Assembly (NCBI GenBank): GCA_964479125.1
Contig: CAYZJK010000007.1
Coordinates: 1-27,227, forward strand
Direction: 5' to 3'
DNA length: 27,227 nucleotides
Origin: CAYZJK01 sp964479125
GTDB lineage: Bacteria > Patescibacteriota > Saccharimonadia > Saccharimonadales > Saccharimonadaceae
The translations under genes and the position numbers were made by a program. A model generated the notes under the pieces. The model was given only the letters and a program-made list of their open reading frames with translations, had not been told where the DNA came from and ran no database searches. Below, piece by piece: positions 15,136-23,460 of the stretch (positions are counted from its first letter, which is position 1; each line of letters starts with the position of its first letter).

Positions 15136-15921
15136 AAAAACGACACAATTTAGGTACGGTTATTGCCTTTGAGTTCACTAGAACTATCAAGAAGCCATCT
15201 TTCTGGATCGCCACCTTGTCTCTACCGTTAATGATTGGCGTGTTATTTGCCATCATCTTTTACAGCGGACAAAGCNNNNNNNNNNNNNNNNNNNNNNNNN
15301 NNNNNNNNNNNNNNNNNNNNNNNNNNNNNNNNNNNNNNNNNNNNNNNNNNNNNNNNNNNNNNNNNNNNNNNNNNNGGTATTCTCCAGGCGCTAGTAATCA
15401 TTACACCCGTAGTTGCCGCCTACCTATTCTTAGGTTCAAGCGCTGCTTCAACTTACAATCTGCCAGACCTATCAATTCTGTCAGACCTAGTAATCGATCC
15501 TATGGCTATGGTAATTGGTCTGCTGATCTTTATCGGTAGCATGCTTCTGTTTACCGGTACGCTAGTGGCGATCGGTGCTGTAATGCCAACCGCTAAAGAA
15601 GCAGGTCAATACTTCAGCATTATTATCATCGCGCTAATTATTCCGTTCTACGTCTTCCAGTTAATCCTAAGTGACCCTAACTCGATTATCGTCCAAATTC
15701 TAACCTTCTTCCCATTCACAGCGCCAATAACAGCTATGCTTCGTAACGCTTTCGGCACTCTTGATCCAGTATCCGCTGGTATAGTCATTACTATGCTACT
15801 GGTACTAGGTGTGATTATTATCAATCTTGCAGTTCGCCTCTTCCGCTACGGCGCAATGCAATATGATTCAAGACTATCACTATCAATGATCCGACAGAAA
15901 AGAAAAGAGATAGCTGAATAA
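15132..15921 (+). CDS. ABC-2 type permease (NatB-like), interrupted by a scaffold gap
   Basis: Before the gap are 48 residues with a short cytoplasmic start (VIAFEFTRTIKKPSFW, typical of NatB-type permeases) and the first membrane helix. After the gap are about 182 residues with several helices and the loop ILTFFPFTAPITAMLRNAFG, also typical. The two parts are in different frames, but the 100 N are a placeholder, so this carries no meaning. NatB-type permeases are near 400 residues with a large outer loop after helix 1, so roughly 150-200 residues may be missing and the true gap is probably several hundred bases. It overlaps the ATPase gene by 4 bases. Confidence 0.85.
15276..15375. other. 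Scaffold gap (100 N)
   Basis: Exactly 100 unknown bases lie inside the permease gene, the standard placeholder for a gap of unknown size. The missing part is probably the outer loop. Confidence 0.98.
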
Positions 15922-15931
15922 GGAGAAATCT

Positions 15932-16609
15932 ATGCGCATCTTAATCGTCGAGGATGAAACTAAAATCGCTAACGCCCTATCCAAAGCCTTATCTAGAGAA
16001 GGGTATGCGGTTGATATAGAGTCCAACACTGATGATGCGTTTCAGATGGCTAGCTTTGAGCCTTACGCGCTGCTAATAGTTGATCGTATGCTACCCGGCT
16101 CATATAAGGACGGGGTAGCTATGATTAAAGCCCTAAGAGACAAAGGTATCGCCACTCCAGCCCTCGTTCTGACTGCACTTGGTACAACCGAGCAAAAGAC
16201 CGAAGGACTAGATGCCGGGGCTGATGATTATCTATCTAAACCATTTGCAATCGAAGAGCTCTTAGCTAGAGTAAGAGCTCTTTTGCGTCGGCCAGTTAAT
16301 ACGACCGGAACCGACATCACCGCTAAAGGTCTTACACTTCACATCAATGAACGTAGTGCTAGCTATAACGGTCAGCCAATTGAGCTAACCGGTAAAGAGT
16401 TTGCTTTACTGGAGTTTTTAATAACTTCTAAGGGCAAGGTATTATCTAAAGATCAGCTGATTGACCATGTTTGGAGCTTTGACTCTGACATCCTGCCGAA
16501 CAACGTTGAAGCCTACATTAAACGTCTGCGTGAGAAGATAGACAAACCATTCAATACGCAAATCATAAAAACTATTAGGGGAGTGGGGTACGTAATCAAC
16601 GATGAATAG
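15932..16609 (+). CDS. OmpR/PhoB-type response regulator
   Basis: This 225-residue two-domain regulator has a receiver domain (1-120) with acidic pocket EDE (7-9), phospho-acceptor Asp51 (LLIVDRMLPG), Thr81 and Lys103 (LSKPF). The winged-helix DNA-binding domain follows (about 130-225: LTGKEFALLEFLITSKGKVLSKDQLIDHVW, then NNVEAYIKRLREKID...IRGVGYVI). AAGGAG is 6 nt before the ATG, 10 nt after the permease. It overlaps the kinase gene by 8 bases. By position it probably controls the ABC operon in response to the paired kinase. Confidence 0.95.
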   Translation: MRILIVEDETKIANALSKALSREGYAVDIESNTDDAFQMASFEPYALLIVDRMLPGSYKDGVAMIKALRDKGIATPALVLTALGTTEQKTEGLDAGADDYLSKPFAIEELLARVRALLRRPVNTTGTDITAKGLTLHINERSASYNGQPIELTGKEFALLEFLITSKGKVLSKDQLIDHVWSFDSDILPNNVEAYIKRLREKIDKPFNTQIIKTIRGVGYVINDE

Positions 16610-17648
16610 AAAACAAGACGAATGGATGCAAAACGTCCAAAACATATTTCAATCAACCACCCTAAAGCTTACCGCCGGCTACCTAGCCGGCATTATGGCC
16701 TTGTCACTTACATTTAGCTTTATTGTCTTTAATATATCTGTCAGTGAATTATCCGAACGTTTAACCATCATTAATACCAGAATCCAAAGTGATGGTTTTT
16801 CTTTTCCGGCCACCTTTAGTTTTGAAGAAGTTAGAGCCGGCGCACTAACTGAAGCTGAGCAGAATATAATCTCGATTCTAATCTGGATTAACCTAGGAGT
16901 ATTTATTGTAGCTAGCCTCTCAAGCTACCTGTGGGCACGCCGAACCCTAGAGCCAATCGAGAAGGCACACGATGCTCAATCTCGCTTTACAAGCGATGCC
17001 AGCCATGAACTAAGAACCCCTCTTACCACAATGAGAACTGAAATCGAAGTAGCTATTCATGACCCCGACACAACTAAGGAAGAGTTAAAAGAAGTACTGT
17101 CTAGCAACTTAGAGGAAGTGATAAGACTATCCTCATTAACAACCACACTGCTTAAGATAGCTCGGCTTGAAGATCATGAAATTGATCGTAAATATCACAG
17201 CATTCAAAAAGTAGTCGAAGATTCAATTGATGCTAGGGGAGAAGAGGAAAAGCCAACCATTATCGCTCCAAAGAAAAATGTTATCGCCAGAATTAACTAT
17301 GAGAGCTTTACTGAGATGGTTATTATCCTGCTAGATAACGCCTATAAATACCGCACACCAGGAACGGAAGTAAAAGTTAAGATCTGGCGCCGCTCTAATA
17401 GAGTGCACGTATCTGTTGAGAATGAAGGACCAGGTATACCAGCTGAAGATCTACCGTATGTATTCAACCGTTTCTATCGGTCTCGAGGCGTGCGCAGCAC
17501 TCATCATAATGAAGGTTATGGTCTAGGATTGTCACTAGCTAAGAAGATTGTTTCCCTTCATCGTGGTGAGATTGTCGTCACCTCTACCCCTGGTAAAACC
17601 ACTAGTTTTACGATTAAAATCCCCTCAATTGCATATAAACAAAAATAA
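16602..17648 (+). CDS. Sensor histidine kinase
   Basis: This 348-residue kinase has two membrane helices (about 20-45 and 89-111) around a short outer loop of about 45 residues. The dimerisation domain has the H-box FTSDASHELRTPL with His135, and the ATPase domain has N-box ILLDNAYKYRTPG, G1 box NEGPGIP, F-box YVFNRFYRS and G2 box GYGLGLSLAKKI. The first residue of the G1 box is Asn rather than the usual Asp, a variant also seen in active kinases. There is no HAMP domain between helix 2 and the H-box. The small outer loop suits a sensor of membrane state or of the linked transporter. It is last in the ABC/two-component operon. Confidence 0.95.
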   Translation: MNRKQDEWMQNVQNIFQSTTLKLTAGYLAGIMALSLTFSFIVFNISVSELSERLTIINTRIQSDGFSFPATFSFEEVRAGALTEAEQNIISILIWINLGVFIVASLSSYLWARRTLEPIEKAHDAQSRFTSDASHELRTPLTTMRTEIEVAIHDPDTTKEELKEVLSSNLEEVIRLSSLTTTLLKIARLEDHEIDRKYHSIQKVVEDSIDARGEEEKPTIIAPKKNVIARINYESFTEMVIILLDNAYKYRTPGTEVKVKIWRRSNRVHVSVENEGPGIPAEDLPYVFNRFYRSRGVRSTHHNEGYGLGLSLAKKIVSLHRGEIVVTSTPGKTTSFTIKIPSIAYKQK

Positions 17649-17680
17649 GCATAGTAGTTCAGCTAGGATTCAGTTTCATG

Positions 17681-17689
17681 TGTGATACT
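17681..17689 (+). promoter_or_regulatory. Possible extended -10 promoter of the greA-like gene
   Basis: TGT followed by GATACT (17684-17689) could be an extended -10 box. A transcript would start near 17696, at a small hairpin (GTGGAA 17696-17701 with TTCCAC 17717-17722) in the leader. No -35 is seen; this is a weak call. Confidence 0.3.
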
Positions 17690-17749
17690 AATGGTGTGGA
17701 AGCGAGAGATAAACATTTCCACTACTAAATAAACGGAGGGAATATCAAC

Positions 17750-18211
17750 ATGAATGAAACTGTTTATTTAAGCAAGAAAGGCTTTAAAGAGTTAAAGAAA
17801 GAAATTGCTCAACTTCAGAAGAACATCACTCATGAAAGAGAACTTCTCCGCGAACTAGACAAAGTAGATTCACGAGAAGAACGATTCCAGAGGATTGAGT
17901 TCCTGCAGAAGATTGAGAACCTTGAAGCCCAGTTGCTAGAAAAACAGCACCGACTAGATACTGCTAAACCACTACCACGAAAGCGTGATGCTCTAAAGGT
18001 AGCCCTAGGTTCAGTAGTAAACTTAATCGACTCTAACGGTCGTTTAGTCACCTATACTATCGTAGATAGTATAGAAGCTAACCCGAGCGATGGACGAATT
18101 TCAGCTGAAAGCCCATTAGGTAAAACCCTACTTGGCCGTAAGCTAGATGAAACGATCGACTGGACTGCCCGCCATCGACGCAACAACCTACGCCTAGTAG
18201 GCATCAACTAA
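17750..18211 (+). CDS. GreA/GreB-family transcription factor
   Basis: This 153-residue protein has the Gre layout: an N-terminal antiparallel coiled coil (about 8-72, starting YLSKKGFKELKKEIAQL) and a C-terminal FKBP-like domain (about 80-150: VALGSVVNLIDSNGRLVTYTIVD...ISAESPLGKTLLGRKLDE). Gre factors insert the coiled coil into the RNA polymerase secondary channel and trigger transcript cleavage. The tip is unlike standard GreA (GDLSENAEY): it reads VDSREERFQR. It still has an Asp and a Glu three apart (DSRE), so cleavage activity is possible, but a regulatory Gfh-like role is an alternative. GGAGGG is about 9 nt before the ATG. Confidence 0.82.
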   Translation: MNETVYLSKKGFKELKKEIAQLQKNITHERELLRELDKVDSREERFQRIEFLQKIENLEAQLLEKQHRLDTAKPLPRKRDALKVALGSVVNLIDSNGRLVTYTIVDSIEANPSDGRISAESPLGKTLLGRKLDETIDWTARHRRNNLRLVGIN

Positions 18212-18252
18212 CCCTAACTAGACCATAGTTAAAAATTAGCCCACCCTCACAC

Positions 18253-18287
18253 AAGAGCACCTTCCACCCAAAAGGTGCTCTTTCTTT
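18253..18287 (+). terminator. Terminator after the greA-like gene
   Basis: AAGAGCACCTT (18253-18263) and AAGGTGCTCTT (18272-18282) form a perfect 11-bp stem with an 8-nt loop, followed by TCTTT. The flanking A residues on the other side are few, so it mainly serves the + strand. Confidence 0.85.
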
Positions 18288-18338
18288 GGCTTAAAATTTA
18301 GACTATCCAGCGATAGCTTTTGTTATAAATAACTTTCA

Positions 18339-20051
18339 CTAGTCCTCGATTAAAGCATCGATTTCACGCTTAGCTACGCGCTTACCAGCTTTACGAGCGA
18401 GGATGATCTGTAGTCCAGCTACACCAAGCAAGACAAGAGTTAGTGGCAAGAAGCCAGTTAGAGACGGAGTAGTGAAATCAAAGAAGTTTCGGATATAGCC
18501 AAAACCAAATGCCACTACTAGAACCACTGAGGCGGCAATCACATAGAGCACCCGAGCAACAATAGCTGCTCGGTTTAGAGTCGCCCTAAGTATCACTGGA
18601 ACCAGGAAGACCATCAAAATACCGAAGAAGGTAGCAATAGCTACAGTAGTGGTAGCCACCCCTGCCGGATTGTCAGGTGATAGCTTCTGAAGATACCAGT
18701 AAGCAAACGTGACAGCCGACCCAGTCAAGACTGCTATCGGTAGAACTGCTAGTAGAGTATCCTTCCAGAAGTCGTTAGGATTAACTCTGTAGCGCGGCAG
18801 AGGAGGGAAGAGTGTCCACATAATGGTTGGCATGGTGACAAAGAAGACATTCATAAACGTATTATGTCTAGGCTGGAACGGATAGAGAATACCTAGCGCC
18901 ATAGTCGCTACCAGCACAATCAGTCCGTAGATAACTTTATGGAAGAATAGAGTAGCAATCAGTTCAATAGCCTGCATAACTCTATTTCCTAGCTTCATAC
19001 CAATCGGCAGAGCATTGAAAGAATTGTCCAACAGGACAATATCAGCAACTCGTCTAGTAGCGTTAGCACCGGAATACATAGCAACCCCTAAGTTGGCTTG
19101 TTTCAGAGCCAGGGCATCGTTAACGCCATCTCCAACCATGCCAACGAACTTATTTTGGGATTGTAAAGTTTTAACTAGCCGCTCTTTTTGATCAGGTTCA
19201 ACCCTTGCAAAGATAGTGTTCCGATATGCAGCCCTGTAAAACTCCTTATCGTCCATCTCGCGGAGCTCAGCGCCGGTTACAACCCGATCTGTATCATGGA
19301 TGCCCGCACGGTGAGCAATATACTGAACAGTCCGTGGACTATCGCCACTAATCACTCGCACATCGACACCATTACCCTGAAGGAAGGCTACAGTCTTTTT
19401 GACGCCCTCTCTTAGGTCGTTACGAAGTACAACCACACCAACTAATGAAACCTGTCCTGGGTTATCTAAGAATTCTTTAATATTATCAGTAGGCTTTTTA
19501 GTCATCGCTATTAGTAGAACACGGTGACCCTCTTGAGTCAGCTCATCGACCTTATTAGCCTGGCTGTCTGTCATGGCCATAATATCAGAGATGTACTCAG
19601 GCGCACCTAAGAACATAGTCCGCTTGATCCCATTCAGTTCAACCGTAGCAGCGCTAATTTTACGCGCCGAACTAAAAGCTAGTACGTCAACCGTCTTGTA
19701 GTCTGCTGGCAGAGCCATGCCATCAGCAATTGCTTGTCCNNNNNNNNNNNNNNNNNNNNNNNNNNNNNNNNNNNNNNNNNNNNNNNNNNNNNNNNNNNNN
19801 NNNNNNNNNNNNNNNNNNNNNNNNNNNNNNNNNNNNNNNGCACTCATTAGCTCCAATTTCTTAAGGGCGATTCTGGCTCTAACTTCTTGGATAATTCCAA
19901 TTGTGAAGTTTATTGTGATAACTAAGGATACAAACCAAGCATCACGAGCTTCGCCTAAGATTAAAAGGATAATAGCTAAGACATAAACTGCTATAACTAC
20001 CGGAACAAAGAAGTTCCGTTTTACAATCGCTAAGAATTCTTGAGAGGTCAC
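18339..20051 (-). CDS. Cation-translocating P-type ATPase, interrupted by a scaffold gap
   Basis: The N-terminal 70 residues hold two helices and IGIIQEVRARIALKKLELMS, the lead into the actuator domain. After the gap come the nucleotide-binding part, DVRVISGDSPRTVQYIAHRAGI, RVEPDQKERLVKTLQ and the hinge motif MVGDGVNDALALKQANLGVAM. About six C-terminal helices follow. The DKTGT phosphorylation motif and most of the actuator domain fall in the gap, so about 200 or more residues are probably missing. The family pumps cations; no ion-specific motif is left to read. The start is GTG (20051): TATAAT (20063-20058) is 6 nt upstream with no Shine-Dalgarno sequence. It follows the pilin gene by 45 nt. 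Confidence 0.9.
   Translation of the reverse strand: MTSQEFLAIVKRNFFVPVVIAVYVLAIILLILGEARDAWFVSLVITINFTIGIIQEVRARIALKKLELMSXXXXXXXXXXXXXXXXXXXXXXXXXXXXXXXXXXGQAIADGMALPADYKTVDVLAFSSARKISAATVELNGIKRTMFLGAPEYISDIMAMTDSQANKVDELTQEGHRVLLIAMTKKPTDNIKEFLDNPGQVSLVGVVVLRNDLREGVKKTVAFLQGNGVDVRVISGDSPRTVQYIAHRAGIHDTDRVVTGAELREMDDKEFYRAAYRNTIFARVEPDQKERLVKTLQSQNKFVGMVGDGVNDALALKQANLGVAMYSGANATRRVADIVLLDNSFNALPIGMKLGNRVMQAIELIATLFFHKVIYGLIVLVATMALGILYPFQPRHNTFMNVFFVTMPTIMWTLFPPLPRYRVNPNDFWKDTLLAVLPIAVLTGSAVTFAYWYLQKLSPDNPAGVATTTVAIATFFGILMVFLVPVILRATLNRAAIVARVLYVIAASVVLVVAFGFGYIRNFFDFTTPSLTGFLPLTLVLLGVAGLQIILARKAGKRVAKREIDALIED
19740..19839. other. Scaffold gap (100 N)
   Basis: Exactly 100 unknown bases lie inside the P-type ATPase gene. 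The expected missing part (actuator domain and DKTGT motif) is larger than 33 residues, so the real gap should be longer. Confidence 0.98.
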
Positions 20052-20057
20052 ATTTTT

Positions 20058-20063
20058 ATTATA
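20058..20063 (-). promoter_or_regulatory. -10 box of the P-type ATPase gene, probably leaderless
   Basis: A perfect TATAAT on the minus strand lies 6 nt before the GTG start, with AAAAAT between them. Transcription would begin at or next to the start codon. No ribosome site and no clear -35. Confidence 0.55.
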
Positions 20064-20096
20064 AAGGTTAGGCTAGAGTTATACGAGAGCGTAAAC

Positions 20097-21269
20097 CTAT
20101 TCAACCCCTTCTGCCACGCAGCGAACATGAAAGCCAAGCTGTTTATTATATGCATTACTATTGTAAACACCGTCACCCACGACCACTTCCATAATATAAA
20201 TATCATTTGCAGTCGATCCCGGAGTAGAGGTCCAGTAATTTCCATCCGTACCTACACCATAATAACCATCGCCCCAATAGCCACCGTGTTGAGCTAACCA
20301 ACCACTCCTAAAGGTCACCTCGCCTGATGAGGTAGTGCCTCCACCAAGTGAAGCCACCAAGCTTTGCATCCGAGCCCTTGACGGCACACTCCATCCCGCC
20401 GGACATATATTTATAGACCTATCGACTGAAGTGCTAGCTGTATTACGACAAGCTACAGACTGACCACCCATAGCAGCACACCAGTTATAGTAAACTCCTA
20501 TTTGACCCGTACGTGTAGTGGTGGAGGGTTCAGTTGGAAACGTAGTCGAAGTGGTACTGGAGCCGCTAAACGCCCTAGATTGAGAGTAGCTATAGCCACT
20601 AGTTCCGGCTATGGTTTTGGTGTCACTGTAGGTATTGTCACCACCTCCAGTGTAAGCCAAGTCCGTCATCATCCAGCAAGCACCACCTATAGATTGAATC
20701 CAGTATGACTTATCATCTCTCTTATCGACCGCCATCGTTCGATCACTCGGACAATTATATGCATCAACGGTCTGCATATATAGAGGGGTTGGACCAGCAG
20801 GTGGCTCAGGCTCACCACCGCCGCCAACGTCCGCTACATGCCCATCACATAAACCTTTGGTTGGAGTAGGCTTTTCGCTCGTTATACAGTATGAAATATC
20901 ATTATTGCGTTCTGAAACAACCGTGAGCTTATAGGTAATACCATCAGAGTTATATTGAACATTCACACCATCAGAGACTGTTAGATCAGGGTTCGTCGTA
21001 CCGATAGGGAAAGTACGCTCGCTAATACGCCTAAGTTCAAGCTGCTTAGCTGCATTAGAGGCATCGCTCTTAGCTTTAGTATCCTCGACTCGGTTCTGTA
21101 TACCGTTATATGACACAAGAGAAATGGCCGCCAGGATACCAATAATGGCGATGACAATAATCAACTCTAGAATAGTAAAACCAGACTTACTACTAAACCC
21201 ATCCGATCCAGACTTATTTAACTTAGTTATTTGGTATATTGAACTGCTCTTGTTGTCAAATAGACTCAT
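20097..21269 (-). CDS. Type IV pilin-like protein with C-terminal FISUMP-like domain
   Basis: This 390-residue surface protein has a long prepilin leader (1-30), cleavage site SG^FTILEL with Glu35 as the mature E5, and one hydrophobic helix ending LVSYNGIQNR (51-60). A pilin-like globular part follows to about 145 with Cys128 and Cys141, then a Gly/Pro linker (149-160). The C-terminal 230 residues have the FISUMP pattern: YWIQSIGGACWMMTDLAY, ICPAGWSVPSRARM, YWTSTP and GFHVRCV, rich in Trp, Gly, Ser, Thr and Cys. The role of FISUMP domains is not established; a surface adhesin is possible. AGAAGGAG lies about 8 nt before the ATG. Prepilin peptidase and assembly genes are not in the window. Confidence 0.85.
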   Translation of the reverse strand: MSLFDNKSSSIYQITKLNKSGSDGFSSKSGFTILELIIVIAIIGILAAISLVSYNGIQNRVEDTKAKSDASNAAKQLELRRISERTFPIGTTNPDLTVSDGVNVQYNSDGITYKLTVVSERNNDISYCITSEKPTPTKGLCDGHVADVGGGGEPEPPAGPTPLYMQTVDAYNCPSDRTMAVDKRDDKSYWIQSIGGACWMMTDLAYTGGGDNTYSDTKTIAGTSGYSYSQSRAFSGSSTTSTTFPTEPSTTTRTGQIGVYYNWCAAMGGQSVACRNTASTSVDRSINICPAGWSVPSRARMQSLVASLGGGTTSSGEVTFRSGWLAQHGGYWGDGYYGVGTDGNYWTSTPGSTANDIYIMEVVVGDGVYNSNAYNKQLGFHVRCVAEGVE

Positions 21270-21350
21270 AGGCTGGGCTCCTTCTGTCTTTAGCTAGGTG
21301 TAGCCTCAGGAGATGAATTCATTTATGCAATCTTAATAGTGTTTTCCCAA

Positions 21351-21359
21351 AGTATAGCA
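21351..21359 (-). promoter_or_regulatory. Extended -10 promoter of the pilin gene
   Basis: On the minus strand TGC followed by TATACT (21356-21351) would start a transcript near 21344, giving a leader of about 75 nt with a Shine-Dalgarno sequence near the ATG. The leader contains the 10-bp palindrome ATGAATTCAT (21313-21322). Confidence 0.45.
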
Positions 21360-21380
21360 TAAGAATTAACTATTTTTTAT

Positions 21381-21394
21381 AAAAGTTAACTTTT
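21381..21394. repeat. Perfect 14-bp palindrome between the pilin and GH97 genes
   Basis: AAAAGTTAACTTTT is a perfect palindrome in the divergent intergenic region. It lies about 25 bases upstream of the pilin -10 box and about 40 bases upstream of the GH97 -10 box, where an operator for either gene could sit. Confidence 0.45.
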
Positions 21395-21433
21395 CTAACA
21401 ACTTCGTTACACACCTTTAACTATTAGTGGTTA

Positions 21434-21442
21434 TGCTATTAT
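21434..21442 (+). promoter_or_regulatory. Extended -10 promoter of the GH97 gene
   Basis: TGC followed by TATTAT (21437-21442) lies 12 nt before the ATG, giving a leader of about 5 nt. There is no Shine-Dalgarno sequence and no clear -35. Confidence 0.5.
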
Positions 21443-21454
21443 AGCTTTAGCATT

Positions 21455-23428
21455 ATGCACCATAAATATCTCCACAAAAGACTAGGCGATAGCGACTCCA
21501 GGCTTACTTTATCTAAAAGTATTTTCTCTCCCGATGGGCAAGTGGAGTTAAGGGTGGGCCTTAGGAGGGGCGCTCCATTTTATAGCGTTCGCTACCGCGA
21601 CTCAAAAGTAATTAGAGCCTCTAAGCTCGGCTTTGTACTTAGAAACAGTATAAACCTAGATAGCAATTGGACCCTTGAAGACGAGACTACTCTTTCTTTT
21701 GATGAAACCTGGGAACAGGTTTGGGGAGAGCAGCGCCTGGTGCGCAATAACTACAATGAGCTAGCTTGGCGCCTCAGAGAGTTTAGCCACCCTAAAAGAA
21801 CTATGACAATCCGCTTCAGAATCTTCGATGAAGGTGTTGGATTCAGGTATGAAATACCTTACCAAAAATCTATCGACTCACTAATGATTGAGGATGAGTT
21901 AACTGAATTCAACATTAACGGCAACGCCTCTGCCTGGTGGATTCCAGCCTTTAAGCCAGATCGTTACGAATACCTTTATCGCAACACCTCGATCTCAGCT
22001 ATGTCTCAGCCAGTTCACACACCGGTTACCTTTGAGCTAAATAGAGATACCTTCCTAAGCATCCATGAAGCTGCTCTATACAATTACGGCAGTATGACAA
22101 TTGAGCCGGTTAACAATAATCTTAAAGCCAACATCACGCCTTTATCTGACGGCACCAAGGCTCATATCGCTACGCCTTTCGTCAGCCCTTGGCGTACTAT
22201 ATCGGTTGCCCCCTCAGCCGTTAAACTAACTGCCAACACCATGATGTATAACCTAAACGAACCTAACAAACTAGAGGACACTAGCTGGATTAAACCTCTT
22301 AAATTCTTAGGTATTTGGTGGACTATGTTTGTCGGCGAATCTACCTGGAAATCCGGACCAAAACATGGCGCTACCACCGAGAATGCTAAGCGTTACATCG
22401 ATTACTGCGTTCGACTCGGTATTCCAGGCCTATTAATTGAAGGCTGGAATAAGGGTTGGGATGGCGACTGGACCAAAAACGGAGACATACTCAGCACTAC
22501 CGAACCTTACGATGACTTTGACATCGATGAGGTAGCTAGCCACGCCAAGCAAAAGGGCGTTGAGATTATTGGACACCATGAAACAGCCGGCAACGTGGCG
22601 CACTACGAAAGCCAGTGGCCAACTAGTCATGAATTCCTAAAGAAGTATGACATTAAATACCTTAAGACTGGCTACGTGTCTGCTTTAATGAACCACCGTG
22701 AATATCATCACAGCCAATTCGGAGTTCTGCACTATCAAAAAGCTCTAGAGCTTGCCGTCAAATACAATATTATGCTCAACGTCCATGAGCCTATCAAGGG
22801 AACTGGTATCGAAAGAACCTACCCTAACTTCATGACAAGAGAGGGAGCTCGCGGACAGGAGTACGACGGCGAAGACAGCATTACCGCCGAGCATACTACC
22901 GTAATTCCATACACCCGCATGCTAGCTGGCAGCTTCGACTTTACGCCAGGTGCGTTTGATCTAGAAAACACCACCAAACCAGTAACATCAACTCTCGCCA
23001 AACAGCTAGCTTATTACGTCACAATCTTCTCACCAATGGCTATGGTTGCAGATCGACCAAACATGCTTATCAACAACCGAGCTTTCGACTTTATCCAGGC
23101 CGTACCAACTACTTGGGAAAGAACAGTACCTTTAGCCGGCGAAATCGGTAAATACTTTGCCACTGCCAGACAGGAAAGAGAGGGTAGAGACTGGTTCATT
23201 GGTGCAGTCACTAATGAAAACGCCCGAGACATCTCAGTTAACCTATCTTTCTTAGAAGAGGGCGTTACCTACGAAGCAAAAGTATACCAGGACGCTATTG
23301 AAACCCACTACCGCAAAAACCCACTTGAGATAGACATCTCAACTATCAACGTTACTAGTCACGACACTATATACCTACATATGGGTGCAGGTGGTGGTGC
23401 AGCCGTACACTTAACAGCGATAAGCTAG
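21455..23428 (+). CDS. Glycoside hydrolase family 97 enzyme (SusB-like alpha-glucosidase)
   Basis: This 657-residue protein has the three GH97 parts: an N-terminal beta-sandwich (about 20-270, from SPDGQVELRVGLRRGAPFYSVRYRDSKV), a TIM barrel (about 280-560) and a C-terminal beta domain. Three Glu residues stand at the positions used in inverting SusB: Glu376 (GHHETAG), Glu445 (NVHEPIKGTG) and Glu469 (REGARGQE). Their spacing (69 and 24) matches SusB as I remember it, suggesting release of glucose from alpha-glucosides by inversion. There is no signal peptide, so it probably acts in the cytoplasm. The frame upstream is closed by a TAG at 21425, so no longer start exists. The family is most common in Bacteroidota, so transfer is possible. 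Confidence 0.9.
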   Translation: MHHKYLHKRLGDSDSRLTLSKSIFSPDGQVELRVGLRRGAPFYSVRYRDSKVIRASKLGFVLRNSINLDSNWTLEDETTLSFDETWEQVWGEQRLVRNNYNELAWRLREFSHPKRTMTIRFRIFDEGVGFRYEIPYQKSIDSLMIEDELTEFNINGNASAWWIPAFKPDRYEYLYRNTSISAMSQPVHTPVTFELNRDTFLSIHEAALYNYGSMTIEPVNNNLKANITPLSDGTKAHIATPFVSPWRTISVAPSAVKLTANTMMYNLNEPNKLEDTSWIKPLKFLGIWWTMFVGESTWKSGPKHGATTENAKRYIDYCVRLGIPGLLIEGWNKGWDGDWTKNGDILSTTEPYDDFDIDEVASHAKQKGVEIIGHHETAGNVAHYESQWPTSHEFLKKYDIKYLKTGYVSALMNHREYHHSQFGVLHYQKALELAVKYNIMLNVHEPIKGTGIERTYPNFMTREGARGQEYDGEDSITAEHTTVIPYTRMLAGSFDFTPGAFDLENTTKPVTSTLAKQLAYYVTIFSPMAMVADRPNMLINNRAFDFIQAVPTTWERTVPLAGEIGKYFATARQEREGRDWFIGAVTNENARDISVNLSFLEEGVTYEAKVYQDAIETHYRKNPLEIDISTINVTSHDTIYLHMGAGGGAAVHLTAIS

Positions 23429-23460
23429 AGCCTTCGAAGCATCACGCTTATACTGTAATT

